NCBI GenBank assembly: GCA_964413535.1
Contig: CAYPTB010000054.1
Span: 148,787-212,786, forward strand
Reading direction: 5' to 3'
From: CAYPTB01 sp964413535
Lineage (GTDB): Bacteria > Planctomycetota > UBA1135 > GCA-002686595
Length of the DNA: 64,000 nt
Shown here: in pieces, positions 42,423 to 51,605 of the stretch
Numbering within the stretch: position 1 is the first letter of the stretch
Layout of the letters: the number at the start of each line of letters is the position of its first letter
Translations under genes and position numbers: made by a program
Notes under the pieces: model-generated
What the model was told of the DNA's origin: nothing
What the model saw: the letters and a program-made list of their open reading frames with translations, nothing else
Databases searched by the model: none

Positions 42423-43649
42423 TCAGAGCGGAACGCGCCGCCCAGCGATCCACAGGCCGGCCACGGCGGGCAGGCCGCCCGTCAAATCGTCCAGAGCTTC
42501 GTCGATCCCGTTGGCTTCGCTGGCGAATACCGCGAAGTCGGCGAAGGCGCCGGGCGAGAGCTCACCGGCTCGGCCGGCGAACCCGAGCGCACGAGCTCCG
42601 CCCGAAGTCGCCATCGTCCACACGTCGGCGGGATCGAGCTCCGGGTGGGACGCGCGCAGGAGCTTCATTTCGCGCCGCATGTCGAGGGCCTGATTGCTCG
42701 CCAACGAATCCGTTCCCAATGCGAGGGGAACGCGGGCGCGACGATAGCGCTCGATCGGGAAGCGCGGCCGGCGGAAGAACGCGTGCGAGCCGGGGCAATG
42801 GACGATGCTCGCGCCGCTTCGTGCGATTCGCTCGGGCTCCAGGCGCCGCGGGCAGTTCCCGTGGACGAGCGAAGTGCGCTCGCCGAGCAACCCCGACCGC
42901 TCGAGGAGGTCGAGACCCGAGCACCGCGGCGACGCCCCGAGCAGCGCGCGGAACGGACCGTCGCCCCGGAGCAACCAACGGACCTCCTCTGCGGTCTCCG
43001 ACCAGTGCACTTGGATCGGGCACGCGCGTCGAGCGGCCAGGCGCCCGAGTTCCGAGAGCAGCTCTGCGCTCACCGTGTGGGGCGCGTGGGGCGAGATCCC
43101 CTCACGCGAGAGCTCGCGCCGCGGGAGCGACCTCGTGAGAGCGCGCAGGACTGCGCGCCGGCGCTCGGAATCCCCCGCGTCGAGCGCCTCGCGGAAGACG
43201 ATTCGCCTGGGCGTCGCCCGGCTCCCGAGAGCGGCGAAGACGCCGGTCGAGTCGACGTCGCCGAGCAAAGTCGTCCCGCTCCGGAGCAGGGCGCGAGCAG
43301 CGCCGCGCGCTGCGAGCACGCGATCCGACGGGTGCTCGTGCTCCCGCCGCGCTACGAGCTCGCGGACCCAGTCGACCATCGGACTTCCCTCGGGAAGGAC
43401 ACCGGCGAGCCCGCTCAGCTCGAGGTGCGCGTGGCTGTTCACGAGCCCGGGAACGATCAGGACATCGCCCAAGTCGTGGGCCCGCCCTCCCGCCGCCCGG
43501 GCCGCGCGAACGACGGCCTTCGGACCGCCTAGGATTCGAACCACTGTCCCGCGCGCGACGACGAGGCCGCCCCCTTCCACGAATTGGTCGGGCCTCCAGA
43601 GCAATCGTCGTGCGCGAAAGACCCGCTGCGCTTCCGGGTCCCGGCGCAT
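42423..43649 (-). CDS. Amidohydrolase family (chlorohydrolase/SsnA-like) protein
   Basis: 408 residues from ATG 43649. Metal ligands: NSHAHLE (His73, His75), SPHAPHT, HWSE, and LALGTDSLASN with the catalytic Asp, a pattern of the TRZ/ATZ cytoplasmic amidohydrolases such as S-adenosylhomocysteine or guanine deaminases. The N-terminal composite beta-sandwich is partly formed by residues 10-65. No signal peptide. The substrate is probably an N-heterocycle, but cannot be specified. It lies 14 bp after the large lipoprotein gene, so the two may share a transcript despite unrelated functions. Confidence 0.88.
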   Translation of the reverse strand: MRRDPEAQRVFRARRLLWRPDQFVEGGGLVVARGTVVRILGGPKAVVRAARAAGGRAHDLGDVLIVPGLVNSHAHLELSGLAGVLPEGSPMVDWVRELVARREHEHPSDRVLAARGAARALLRSGTTLLGDVDSTGVFAALGSRATPRRIVFREALDAGDSERRRAVLRALTRSLPRRELSREGISPHAPHTVSAELLSELGRLAARRACPIQVHWSETAEEVRWLLRGDGPFRALLGASPRCSGLDLLERSGLLGERTSLVHGNCPRRLEPERIARSGASIVHCPGSHAFFRRPRFPIERYRRARVPLALGTDSLASNQALDMRREMKLLRASHPELDPADVWTMATSGGARALGFAGRAGELSPGAFADFAVFASEANGIDEALDDLTGGLPAVAGLWIAGRRVPL

Positions 43650-43663
43650 GCGACCTCGAGAGA

Positions 43664-46600
43664 TCAGTCGGGCTGGGCGAAGATCTCGATGTTGTCGATC
43701 CCCCGGAACGGGAAGGAGCTCGCCACGGTCTTGTTGAACAGGATCTGGTAGCGAATGAGCGTCGGCTGGCGCTTGGATACTTCGCCGGGATCGCTCGGGA
43801 AGACCGATTCCCAGTACACGTTCAACTCCGCGGGATGGAGGACCCAGGGAGTGACGGAATCGAATTGGAGCGGACTGCTGGCGCCGGTCAAGGGCACGTC
43901 GCAGAGATTGGGGATCTCGGCGATGGCTCGAGCGCCTTGGAAGCGCACGATGATCGGGGAGCCTAGGAACGGATTCATGGGATCCGGCGACTGCAGCATG
44001 CTCGTCAGGCCGCCGTTCATGTTGCGGAAGAAGCCTTCGACCGTGGCGCCATAGCCTGCGTCCAACGTGCTCTTTCGATAGGGGATCAAGGAGCCGTCCA
44101 GTAAGCTCACGATCATGTTCCAGCCCGGCGTACCAGGGACGTCCGCATCGAAGGTCAGGCGGAAGAAGTTCCCTGCCGGCCTCATCCAACAGGACTGAGC
44201 TCCGCTGAACGAATCGGGGAAGTACACCATCGTGTCCCCCGTGTTCGGGTGGGGTTGCATGAAGAACCCGCTGGTGTCGAGCTGCGACCAGCCGCCGGGC
44301 TCCACCGACAACCACGTGTTCGGCGCGCTCGGATCGGTCGAAGGAACGGGCGTAACCGTCTGGGAGACGGACGCGAAGGCCGGAACGGTCGCCGACGTGG
44401 CGGATCCAGCCTCCACGCGCACGAAGCCCATGCTGCCCGATCCACCGACCGAGGTGGACACGCCGATGCTCGCCGTCCCGCCGGAGACGTTCAACCGTCC
44501 GGTCAGGGTGGCGAGTTGGAGCTCGAGGGTCTGGAGCAAGATCGACCCACCGGCACCGGAACCGCCCGGCGTGGCCGCCGTCAAGGTGAAGTCGATCAGG
44601 GGCGAAATGTTCGGCCTCCCACCACGGCCGCCGGACGCGTCGATGACGCCGGTCACTTCCGCCTTGGATCCTGCCTGGATCTGGATCGCCCCTCCGCCTC
44701 CCGCACCCCCTGCACCGCTGTTCGAGTTGAAGAAGATGAGCGTTCCGACGCAGCCCTGGAAGATCAAGTTGGCCCGTTGCGTGCCGAGCACGTGGCCGCC
44801 TCCGCCGCCACCGCCACCACCGCCGGTGAGGAAGCCACCCTCGGGCGACAGGGACGTGTCGAAAGCCACGCCGGCTCCCGGCGGTGTGGGAGGAGGAAGG
44901 GAACCCGCGGGCGCACCCACCGAGTCCGCTTTGGCGATCCCCGCTCCGCCGGGGATCGTCTTCCCTGCCCCGCTACCCGGCGCCGCCACCATGAAGGTGC
45001 CGCACCCCTGGATGATGGAGAAGATCACGCCGCCGAAGTCCGTGAAGCTCGGGTTGGTCGTGGGAGGCAGGTCGCAAGACATGCCGACGCAAGCTGTCGC
45101 GTTGGGCCAGCGGGTTCCCCCGAGCCCCCCCCCCAAGACATCCGGGACGCCTGGCGTGCCGGAGGGAACGGGCACGCCCATCCCGGGCAGCCCGTCCGAG
45201 TCGGCCAGGCTCGTGACGAGTGGGTTCGGGATCCCGCTGATCGTCGCGAGGTCCCCGCCTCCGCTCGGACGCAGCCCTCCGCGTCCTCCGACCCCTCCCC
45301 CGGGACCCGCGGCGGATCCGCTGCCCCCCGCATCCGTTGCAGGGTCGTAAAGCTGATCGGCGTCCTTGCCGTTGATCTCGATGCGTCCGCGATGGACGAA
45401 TCCACCCCGCACGAAGAGGCGCGGCGCAATCGGGCCCACGAAGCGGAGCACGGCTCCGGACTCGATCGTCACGGTCGCGAATTCGAAGAGGCCATCGCGG
45501 ACGACGAAGACTTGGTCCCCCGGTAGGTCCGTCGCGGGGGCATAGTTGTCGATCAAGGTCGTCTCCACGTTCCGCGAGTCGTTGGCGAGCGCAGGAATCG
45601 CGGGCATCGCGGCCGTGTTTCCCGGACAAGCGAAGGACGACTCGGGCTCCAGAGGATCGTGGACGAGGGCAGCCGGCCCGAACTTCTGATCGACGAAGAG
45701 CGGCGTCCCCATCCCGTTCACCGCTTGTCCGATGCAGATTCCAGCGGTCACCTGGACCGCCGGCCGCTGTCCATCGGTGTAGAGCGTGAGGACTTGCCCT
45801 GGAGCGACGCGCAGATCCCCGAGACGCCCTGACCCGCCCCCGAAGCCGGGAACGAGCTCCTGGATTTGGGGAGAGGCGGGCAACGCCAGGAATTGGTTCG
45901 ACAGGGGAGGACCCCAACCCGCTCCCGTTCGATCCGCGTCGCGGCGGGTAGTCGCGGAGAAGGCCTCGCCTCCGACCTGGGGAATCGACGCCTTGGGGAA
46001 GACCAGGCGCTCGGGCACGAACGAGGTCGTGCCCGCGTTCGCCAGTCCGTTGCCGCCGAGATCCACGATCGTATTGGGCAACACGACGACCACGCGGCGG
46101 GGAGAGATCTGCGAGGGGGGGCCGGCCGATGGGAAATCCGTGGCGGGATCGAAGGTGACCAGTGTGGTCAGTTGATTCGTCGGGAAGCTCAGTTGGAACG
46201 AGCCGAACAACTCGACCTGGTCCGTGCTGTCCGCGACATTGCCGTCCGGATCGACGAAGACTCGGATCGAGGGCGACTCCATGGTGACGGGATTCACCAA
46301 CGTCGCCGGGTTCATGATGTCGTTGAACGTGAATTGGATGTTGGAGCGGCGATGGACGTCCGTCGCGTTGCCGGCCTGGACCGAAGCGCCCAGGAAGGGG
46401 ATGCCGGTCGCCGGATCGATGACCGGGTTGCCCAGCGCGTCCTTCTGAATGATGTTGACGCGCACTTGCACCGTGGGAGGGCCGGGGACGGGGTCGTTGA
46501 CGCCGCTTCCCGCGGTGACGATGCAGCGCAGGGGGACGCCGAGGGGCCGCTGGCTCTGGCTCTTGATGACGGGATCGGTTCCCCCACCCGACACGCCCGG

Positions 46601-47032
46601 CACGAAGATCTCGTAGGACTTGCCTTGCTCCAGCCCGAAGATGGGGGTGCCGGAGGAATTGAAAGTCAAGGCCGGCTGATAGATCACGCGATTGGGATTC
46701 GACGGGTCGATCAGGAACTTCGCAGAGGGAACACTTCCGTTCAGCGTTTGCTTGACCCGGAACGTGCTGGCATTGAACGAGGCCTTGTCGACCGGCTGCG
46801 AGAACTCGATTCGAATCTCCTCGTTCACGGCCACGAGGTTCACGTTGCAGTTGATCTGCGTCGTCTGGAACGTGTTGCAGCCGAGCGAGCAGGAGACGAT
46901 CTCCATGGTCCCGCCCGTGCCTTGTTCCGACGTGCCGCTGAAGACGTCCTTGGTGCTGTCGTTGGAACAGCCCTGCACCGCGAGGACCGCTCCGAGAGCG
47001 CTGGACAGGACGAGGAATCGCACGTACATCAT
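43664..47032 (-). CDS. Large secreted lipoprotein with Ig-like domains and a glycine-rich middle (1122 residues)
   Basis: Starts MMYVRFLVLSSALG with lipobox VQGC (Cys22). Residues about 60-380 contain bacterial Ig-like (Big_5-type) domains (EEIRIEFSQPVDKASFNAST). The middle, about 540-860, holds low-complexity segments with repeated small-residue turns (LRFVGPIAPRLFVRGGFVHR, ten consecutive Gly at 44795-44824, and GGAIQIQAGSKAEVTGVIDA), suggestive of a parallel beta-helix. The C-terminal ~220 residues are again beta-rich. The same plan recurs at 60551-63847 and, shorter, at 58528-60429. No catalytic motif is seen; a surface or matrix protein is the best guess. Confidence 0.75.
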   Translation of the reverse strand: MMYVRFLVLSSALGAVLAVQGCSNDSTKDVFSGTSEQGTGGTMEIVSCSLGCNTFQTTQINCNVNLVAVNEEIRIEFSQPVDKASFNASTFRVKQTLNGSVPSAKFLIDPSNPNRVIYQPALTFNSSGTPIFGLEQGKSYEIFVPGVSGGGTDPVIKSQSQRPLGVPLRCIVTAGSGVNDPVPGPPTVQVRVNIIQKDALGNPVIDPATGIPFLGASVQAGNATDVHRRSNIQFTFNDIMNPATLVNPVTMESPSIRVFVDPDGNVADSTDQVELFGSFQLSFPTNQLTTLVTFDPATDFPSAGPPSQISPRRVVVVLPNTIVDLGGNGLANAGTTSFVPERLVFPKASIPQVGGEAFSATTRRDADRTGAGWGPPLSNQFLALPASPQIQELVPGFGGGSGRLGDLRVAPGQVLTLYTDGQRPAVQVTAGICIGQAVNGMGTPLFVDQKFGPAALVHDPLEPESSFACPGNTAAMPAIPALANDSRNVETTLIDNYAPATDLPGDQVFVVRDGLFEFATVTIESGAVLRFVGPIAPRLFVRGGFVHRGRIEINGKDADQLYDPATDAGGSGSAAGPGGGVGGRGGLRPSGGGDLATISGIPNPLVTSLADSDGLPGMGVPVPSGTPGVPDVLGGGLGGTRWPNATACVGMSCDLPPTTNPSFTDFGGVIFSIIQGCGTFMVAAPGSGAGKTIPGGAGIAKADSVGAPAGSLPPPTPPGAGVAFDTSLSPEGGFLTGGGGGGGGGGHVLGTQRANLIFQGCVGTLIFFNSNSGAGGAGGGGAIQIQAGSKAEVTGVIDASGGRGGRPNISPLIDFTLTAATPGGSGAGGSILLQTLELQLATLTGRLNVSGGTASIGVSTSVGGSGSMGFVRVEAGSATSATVPAFASVSQTVTPVPSTDPSAPNTWLSVEPGGWSQLDTSGFFMQPHPNTGDTMVYFPDSFSGAQSCWMRPAGNFFRLTFDADVPGTPGWNMIVSLLDGSLIPYRKSTLDAGYGATVEGFFRNMNGGLTSMLQSPDPMNPFLGSPIIVRFQGARAIAEIPNLCDVPLTGASSPLQFDSVTPWVLHPAELNVYWESVFPSDPGEVSKRQPTLIRYQILFNKTVASSFPFRGIDNIEIFAQPD

Positions 47033-47385
47033 CGATCTGCGGTCCGGTTGGCTGTGGATCGCCGGGCGCACCGGCGAGTGGACGCGCCCGCGGAGAGCGG
47101 GCCGAAACCGACGGAGAAGACCTCGACCGCCGTCTTGGCCTTCCCTGGAGCGCGGCGGCCCAGCACTATAGGAACCCGATGAAGGGGCGCCACCCCCGGT
47201 GGCCGTGGGATCGGGTCTGCCGAGCCGGTTGCGGTGCAGCGGGTTCGAGCCGCCTCCCGAGCGTCCGAGGGATCGGGTCGGATCGAGGCCGGACCCGAGG
47301 CCTTGGACTTGCTGGAAGGTGCTTCTACGCGTCGTCGAATTCCGCACTCCACCCCCAAACTAACAAAGCTCGTTCCGCCTGCCGA
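47033..47385. other. Divergent intergenic region, no gene seen
   Basis: 353 bp between the starts of the large lipoprotein gene (minus) and the HEAT-repeat gene (plus). No protein-like frame, repeat or clear hairpin is visible. It should carry the promoters of both genes. Confidence 0.5.
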
Positions 47386-48321
47386 ATGAAGAGCCCCCCT
47401 CCTGCCGGATCCTCGTGCGGGTCGTCCGTCGAGTCCACGTCGCGGATCCGGCGACCGACCGCGCACTGCGGGCGTGCGATCTCGCTCGGGTTGCTGATCG
47501 TCGGCGTGAGCTGCGGCGAAGCCGGAGCCGGAGCCGGAGCAAAGGACCGGGGGACCCCGCGCGGCTCCGCTGCGGTGCTCGTCGAGCGCGACCTGCTCGA
47601 CCTCATCGCTGCCCTGACGCCACCGCCGGAGAGGAGCTCGAATTCCGTGCACGATGACTGGTTGGCCCGCCGACGCCTGGCCCTCGAGCGCTCGAAAGAG
47701 GCTTCGCCCGAGTTCGGGAGCAAAGCCCTCGAGGCCTTCGAGGAGCGCCGCGAGGCCCCCATCGCCGTGCGCAACGGCCTCCTCGAAGCCGCAGCGAACG
47801 CCAACCCGACTGCCGCCGTGCCGGTTCTCGCGCAGCTCGTCGCCGAGTACGGCGAGGACCTGGGCGTGCGCACCGAGGCCTGTCGCCTGCTCGGCGAGAG
47901 CGGACCCGAGCGCGCCATCGAGGTGATCGGGCCGATCCTCGCGGACCCCGAGAGACCGGTCACGTCGCCGCCGGACGAGAGCTTGCTGGCCGGGTGGTTG
48001 CGCGCGCACGAGATCCTCGGACGCGAACCGTTGCCCTACCTCGCGTTGATCGCCACCGACATCCAGCGCGACGAGAGCACGCGGCACTTGGCGGTTCGCG
48101 CCCTGGCGAACTACCCGTCGAAGTTGACGACCAGCGCCCTGGAGGAGGTCCTCACGGAGTCGACGGGCAATGCCTACCTGCGCCGGCTCGCGACACAATC
48201 GCTCTTGCAGGTGGTGCCGAAGGCGGAATTCTGTCCGCTCGTCGAGCGCGTCTACGACCGGGAGGCGGACCTGAACTTCCAGCTCTTCCTCGCCGACGTG
48301 ATCGAGAGACACTGCCCTTGA
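47386..48321 (+). CDS. HEAT-repeat protein with N-terminal export signal
   Basis: 311 residues from ATG 47386. A hydrophobic stretch (AISLGLLIVGVSCGEAG, Cys at about 43) preceded by a long basic part could be a lipoprotein signal. The remainder is almost all helical, with HEAT-type pairs such as VRNGLLEAAANANPTAAVPV and HLAVRALANYPSKLTTSALE. Function unknown; probably a periplasmic scaffold like the protein at 13948-15291. Its stop overlaps a possible TTG start of tatD (TTGA at 48318-48321), so the two may be co-translated. Confidence 0.65.
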   Translation: MKSPPPAGSSCGSSVESTSRIRRPTAHCGRAISLGLLIVGVSCGEAGAGAGAKDRGTPRGSAAVLVERDLLDLIAALTPPPERSSNSVHDDWLARRRLALERSKEASPEFGSKALEAFEERREAPIAVRNGLLEAAANANPTAAVPVLAQLVAEYGEDLGVRTEACRLLGESGPERAIEVIGPILADPERPVTSPPDESLLAGWLRAHEILGREPLPYLALIATDIQRDESTRHLAVRALANYPSKLTTSALEEVLTESTGNAYLRRLATQSLLQVVPKAEFCPLVERVYDREADLNFQLFLADVIERHCP

Positions 48322-48353
48322 GCTCCTCGCCGCCCGGGACGGGACGGCCGCTC

Positions 48354-49112
48354 GTGACCGACACCCACGCGCACGTCTTCTGGAACGCGTACGACTCCGA
48401 TCGCGACCTGGTGCTCGAGCGCGCGCGGCTCGCCGGAGTCGGACGCATGGTCGTCGTCGGCACGGACGTCCAGACTTCCCGCGCCGCCTTCGCGCTGTGC
48501 GCGGGACGCGCGGGCCTCTTCCCGACGGCCGGAATCCATCCGCACGACGCGAAAGCCTCCGACGCAGCGGCGCGTGACGCGATCGCCGAGTTGTGCGGGA
48601 GCGCTGCGTGTGTGGCCGTCGGTGAGACCGGGCTCGATTACTTCAAGGAGTACTCCCCGCGCGCCGCTCAGCTCGAGAACTTCGACTGGCACCTGCGTCT
48701 CGCGCGCGAGCTCGGGAAACCGCTCGTCGTGCACAGCCGCGACGCCCACGCCGACACGGTCGCGACGCTCGCGCGCCACCCGGGCGTGCGCGGCGTCATG
48801 CACTGCTACACGATGGGCCCCGACGAGCTCTCGCCGTACCTCGACCTGGGCTTCTACATCTCGTTCTCGGGCGTCGTCACGTATCCGAAGAACGACGACA
48901 ACCGGGCGGCGGCGGCGCTCGTGCCGGAGGATCGGCTGCTGGTCGAGACCGACTGTCCGTTCCTCGCTCCAGAGGGTCACCGCGGGAGGCGCAACGAGCC
49001 TGCGCTGATCCAGGTGACGCTCGCGGAACTCGCCCGAGTGCGCGGCGCAACCGTGGACGATCTCGCCCGTGCGACGAGCGAGAACGCGGCGACGTTGTTC
49101 GGGCTCTCGTGA
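48354..49112 (+). CDS. tatD: TatD family metal-dependent DNase
   Basis: 252 residues from GTG 48354, which places the family start (TDTHAHVF) at residue 2; TTG 48318 would add 12 residues and couple it to the preceding gene. Metal ligands are all present: DTHAH, GETGLDY with the bridging Glu, VVHSRDA, VMHCYT and VETDCPFLAP. TatD proteins are 3'-5' DNases acting in DNA repair and are not part of the Tat secretion machinery, despite the name. The gene is followed by a hairpin at 49187-49217 and by the convergent pilin gene. Confidence 0.95.
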   Translation: MTDTHAHVFWNAYDSDRDLVLERARLAGVGRMVVVGTDVQTSRAAFALCAGRAGLFPTAGIHPHDAKASDAAARDAIAELCGSAACVAVGETGLDYFKEYSPRAAQLENFDWHLRLARELGKPLVVHSRDAHADTVATLARHPGVRGVMHCYTMGPDELSPYLDLGFYISFSGVVTYPKNDDNRAAAALVPEDRLLVETDCPFLAPEGHRGRRNEPALIQVTLAELARVRGATVDDLARATSENAATLFGLS

Positions 49113-49186
49113 ACGGAGCGACGTTTTCCCCCGGATTCGAGCCCGTGAGAGCGCGTCGCGCGAGACGTGCCGCCTGGAAACGAACC

Positions 49187-49217
49187 AGGGCGTCGCGGCA
49201 CGAGGCCGCGACGCCCT
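49187..49217 (-). terminator. Strong hairpin, likely terminator after the pilin gene
   Basis: A perfect 13-bp stem (49187-49199 pairing with 49205-49217) with a 5-nt loop lies between the convergent tatD and pilin genes. On the minus strand it is followed by a modest T-containing stretch (GGTTCGTTTCC). It is placed to end pilin transcripts and could also act on tatD read-through. Confidence 0.65.
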
Positions 49218-49239
49218 GTTGGTAGAGCGTGAGCCTGAA

Positions 49240-50022
49240 TTACTGGACCGGGCTCCAGAGCAAGCCGTCGTTCGAGGGCGTGCCGTTGATCCCGAGCGGG
49301 GACGCCATGTCCGCCGCGACGCTGAAGACCTCGTCGAAGATCGGGATGTTGGCCACGACGGCCATGCCGTCGTAGGGCGCTTGACCGCCGACCGGCCGGT
49401 TCAGGTGCTGCAACAGGTCGCCTTCCTGGTTGATGAAGAAGGCGCGGTTGCCCGTCTGGCTCGCGGAGAGCGGCCAGGCGTAGGCGCACCACAGGATCTC
49501 GCAGTTGTTCGAGTCGGGCATGCCCGCTCCTGCCGCAGCGCCACCGGCCGGCTGCTCGGCGACGCCCGGGGTCGTGATGCCGACGTTCGTTCCAGGCAGG
49601 TACATCTTGAAGACGTAGCCGGAACGGACGACGACGCCGTCGCCGGCGGCGTCGAGCTGAACGTTGCCGAAGGCGGTCGAGAGCACGGCGGGGTTGAGCT
49701 CGTCCGCGTTCACGAGGCCCAGGACCGGAACCGGGGGAGGACCGGCCACACCGAAGATGCGCAGCGGGACGGTGCCCGCGAGCTCGCCGAAGAAGCCGTA
49801 CTCGCCGCCGCCGTCGGCGTCGGTGTCGATGGCTCCGGCTGATTGGAGTTGCGCCTGCGCCGACGAGAGCGAGCGCAGGGTGGAGATCGCCGCAGACTCG
49901 TTCGCCGCGAGGCGAGCGGCCATGAGGCGCGGGATGGCGACCGAGGCGATGATGGCGATGATGGCCACCACGATCATGAGCTCGATCAGGGTGAAACCAG
50001 CGTTCCTGGGTGAGTGTTTCAT
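49240..50022 (-). CDS. Type IV pilin / type II secretion pseudopilin-like protein
   Basis: 260 residues from ATG 50022, preceded by a GGGA-type ribosome binding site. A class III prepilin signal is exact: short basic leader MKHSPRNAG, cleavage before Phe10, then FTLIELMIVVAIIAIIASVA with the conserved Glu at mature position 5. The C-terminal domain has GEYGFFGELAG and later GYVFKMYLPG segments, the layout seen in many planctomycete pseudopilins; the two Cys residues at NNCEILWC could form a disulfide. Hairpins stand on both sides (49187-49217 and 50247-50282), so it is probably transcribed on its own and at a different level from the assembly genes upstream. Confidence 0.92.
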   Translation of the reverse strand: MKHSPRNAGFTLIELMIVVAIIAIIASVAIPRLMAARLAANESAAISTLRSLSSAQAQLQSAGAIDTDADGGGEYGFFGELAGTVPLRIFGVAGPPPVPVLGLVNADELNPAVLSTAFGNVQLDAAGDGVVVRSGYVFKMYLPGTNVGITTPGVAEQPAGGAAAGAGMPDSNNCEILWCAYAWPLSASQTGNRAFFINQEGDLLQHLNRPVGGQAPYDGMAVVANIPIFDEVFSVAADMASPLGINGTPSNDGLLWSPVQ

Positions 50023-50246
50023 TTCCCTCTGTTGTCCTTGAAGCCCTGAGGCCTGGGTGGCCTTCGTGTTCGTCCTGTGCCGAGGCCGAGAGGTTTCACC
50101 CTGGCGACGCTCGCCCCAGACGGGGGCGCGCACTCGGCGGCTCGCTCAGTATCGGTACCGTCAAGCAGCCAGCTTTAGGTCGACGCCGAGGGCTTTTCGC
50201 GATTTCTGCACGGCCCTCGATTTCCGAGCGCGGCCGGAAAACGATT

Positions 50247-50282
50247 CTCTCTCCTCTCCGCCGTTCGGCGCAGAGGAGAGAG
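50247..50282 (-). terminator. Rho-independent-type terminator after pilC
   Basis: An 11-bp perfect stem (50247-50257 with 50272-50282) continues through one mismatch into a second 4-bp stem around a GTTC-type tetraloop. On the minus strand it is followed by AATCGTTTTCC, a short T-run. It lies 35-70 bp downstream of the pilC stop and about 225 bp before the pilin start; the rest of the gap shows no gene. Confidence 0.75.
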
Positions 50283-50316
50283 ATGTGGAGCGCAGGTATC
50301 CGAGAACTGGAAGCTG

Positions 50317-51561
50317 TCAGCTCAGCTTGCCGACGATGTCGAGGATCGGCAGGAACACGGCGAGCACGACGAAGCCCACCATCACGCCCATGACGCAGAT
50401 GAGCAGCGGCTCGATCAAGCTCGTCATGGCCTTGATCGACGCCTTGACCTGCGCGTCGTAGAACTCGGCGATCTTGTCGAGCAGCGACTCGAGCGCGCCC
50501 GAGCGCTCGCCGATCGCGATCATGCGCGTGACCATCGGGGGGAAGACCTTGCTCTTGGAGAGCGGCTCCGAGAGCATGTTGCCGTTCTTCACGCTCTCGC
50601 GGGCAATCCGCACGACGTCGGCGATGACCACGTTCCCGGCCGTGTCGGCGACGATGTCCAGCGTGCCCATGATCGGCACGCCTGAACGCACGAGGGTCGC
50701 GAAGGTGCGCGAGAAGCGCGCCAGACTGATCTTTCGACACAGCGGTCCGAAGATCGGCGCCCTCAGGGCGAAGTGGTCGAAGAACAACGCTCCCTGCTTC
50801 GTGCGCTTGAAGGCCAAGGTGGCGAAGACGACACCGATGATGCCTCCGAAGGCGTAGTACCAGTTGGCCTTGAGCCAGTCCGAGGTGCTCAGCACGAACT
50901 CGGTCAGGGCCGGCAGCTCGCTGTCGAGCGACTCGAAGACCTGACGGAAGGTCGGTACGACCCCGAGCATCAGGAAGGCCGTGATGCCGAAGACGAGCAC
51001 GAGCGAGATGCACGGATAGGTCATCGCGGACTTGACCTCGCGGCGCAGCGACTCGGAGGCCTCTTGGTAGTCCGCCAGTCGCTCGAGGATCACGTCCATC
51101 TGGCCGGAGATCTCTCCAGCGCTCACCATGCTCGTGTACAAGGGCGTGAAGACCCTGGGCATGGTCTGCATGGCCGCCGAGAGGTCGGAGCCGCCGCGCA
51201 ACTCGTTCGCGAGGCGCACGCAGACCATCTTGAACGACGCCGTCTCCGCCTGCTCGGCGAGCACTTCCAGTGCCTCGAGCAGCGCGATGCCGGCTCCGAT
51301 CATGGTCGCGAGCTGGCGCGTGAAGAGCACCAGTTCGATGCGGGTCGCGCCGGGCCGCGGCTTGAACAAGGAGACCGAGAAGGCCGATGGGCCCTTGGGT
51401 CCCTTGGAGAGCTTGCCACGACCGCCACCTTCGTCGACGCGGATGACGACGAGATCCTGCTTGCGCAACTCGGCGACGACTTCGTTGCGGCCGCCGGCCT
51501 GCATCGTGCCCTCGACGGTCTTCCCGTTCGCGTCCTTAGCTGCGTACCTGTAGATTGCCAC
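50317..51561 (-). CDS. pilC: Type II secretion/type IV pilus inner-membrane protein (GspF/PilC family)
   Basis: 414 residues from GTG 51561. Two copies of the T2SSF domain are present: the first includes LVLFTRQLATMIGAGI and ISGQMDVILERLADYQE, the second FSRTFATLVRSGVPI and GERSGALESLLDKIAEFYDA. Three hydrophobic segments have the family's typical arrangement (VLVFGITAFLMLGVVPTF, YAFGGIIGVVFATLA, LLICVMGVMVGFVVLAVFLP). The first ~60 residues (MAIYRYAAKDANGKTVEG) form the usual N-terminal domain. PilC/GspF is the membrane platform on which the ATPases act. It follows the ATPase gene by 44 bp on the same strand. Confidence 0.95.
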   Translation of the reverse strand: MAIYRYAAKDANGKTVEGTMQAGGRNEVVAELRKQDLVVIRVDEGGGRGKLSKGPKGPSAFSVSLFKPRPGATRIELVLFTRQLATMIGAGIALLEALEVLAEQAETASFKMVCVRLANELRGGSDLSAAMQTMPRVFTPLYTSMVSAGEISGQMDVILERLADYQEASESLRREVKSAMTYPCISLVLVFGITAFLMLGVVPTFRQVFESLDSELPALTEFVLSTSDWLKANWYYAFGGIIGVVFATLAFKRTKQGALFFDHFALRAPIFGPLCRKISLARFSRTFATLVRSGVPIMGTLDIVADTAGNVVIADVVRIARESVKNGNMLSEPLSKSKVFPPMVTRMIAIGERSGALESLLDKIAEFYDAQVKASIKAMTSLIEPLLICVMGVMVGFVVLAVFLPILDIVGKLS

Positions 51562-51605
51562 GCTCGTTCCTCTCGGTGACGGTTCTCTGACTGTGAATGA
51601 CGAGG

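Noticed and set aside
48318..48353. TTG 48318 as the tatD start, overlapping the preceding stop as TTGA.
   Set aside because: It adds twelve residues with no family similarity, while GTG 48354 places the first metal-binding motif where TatD proteins have it. Kept only as an alternative.
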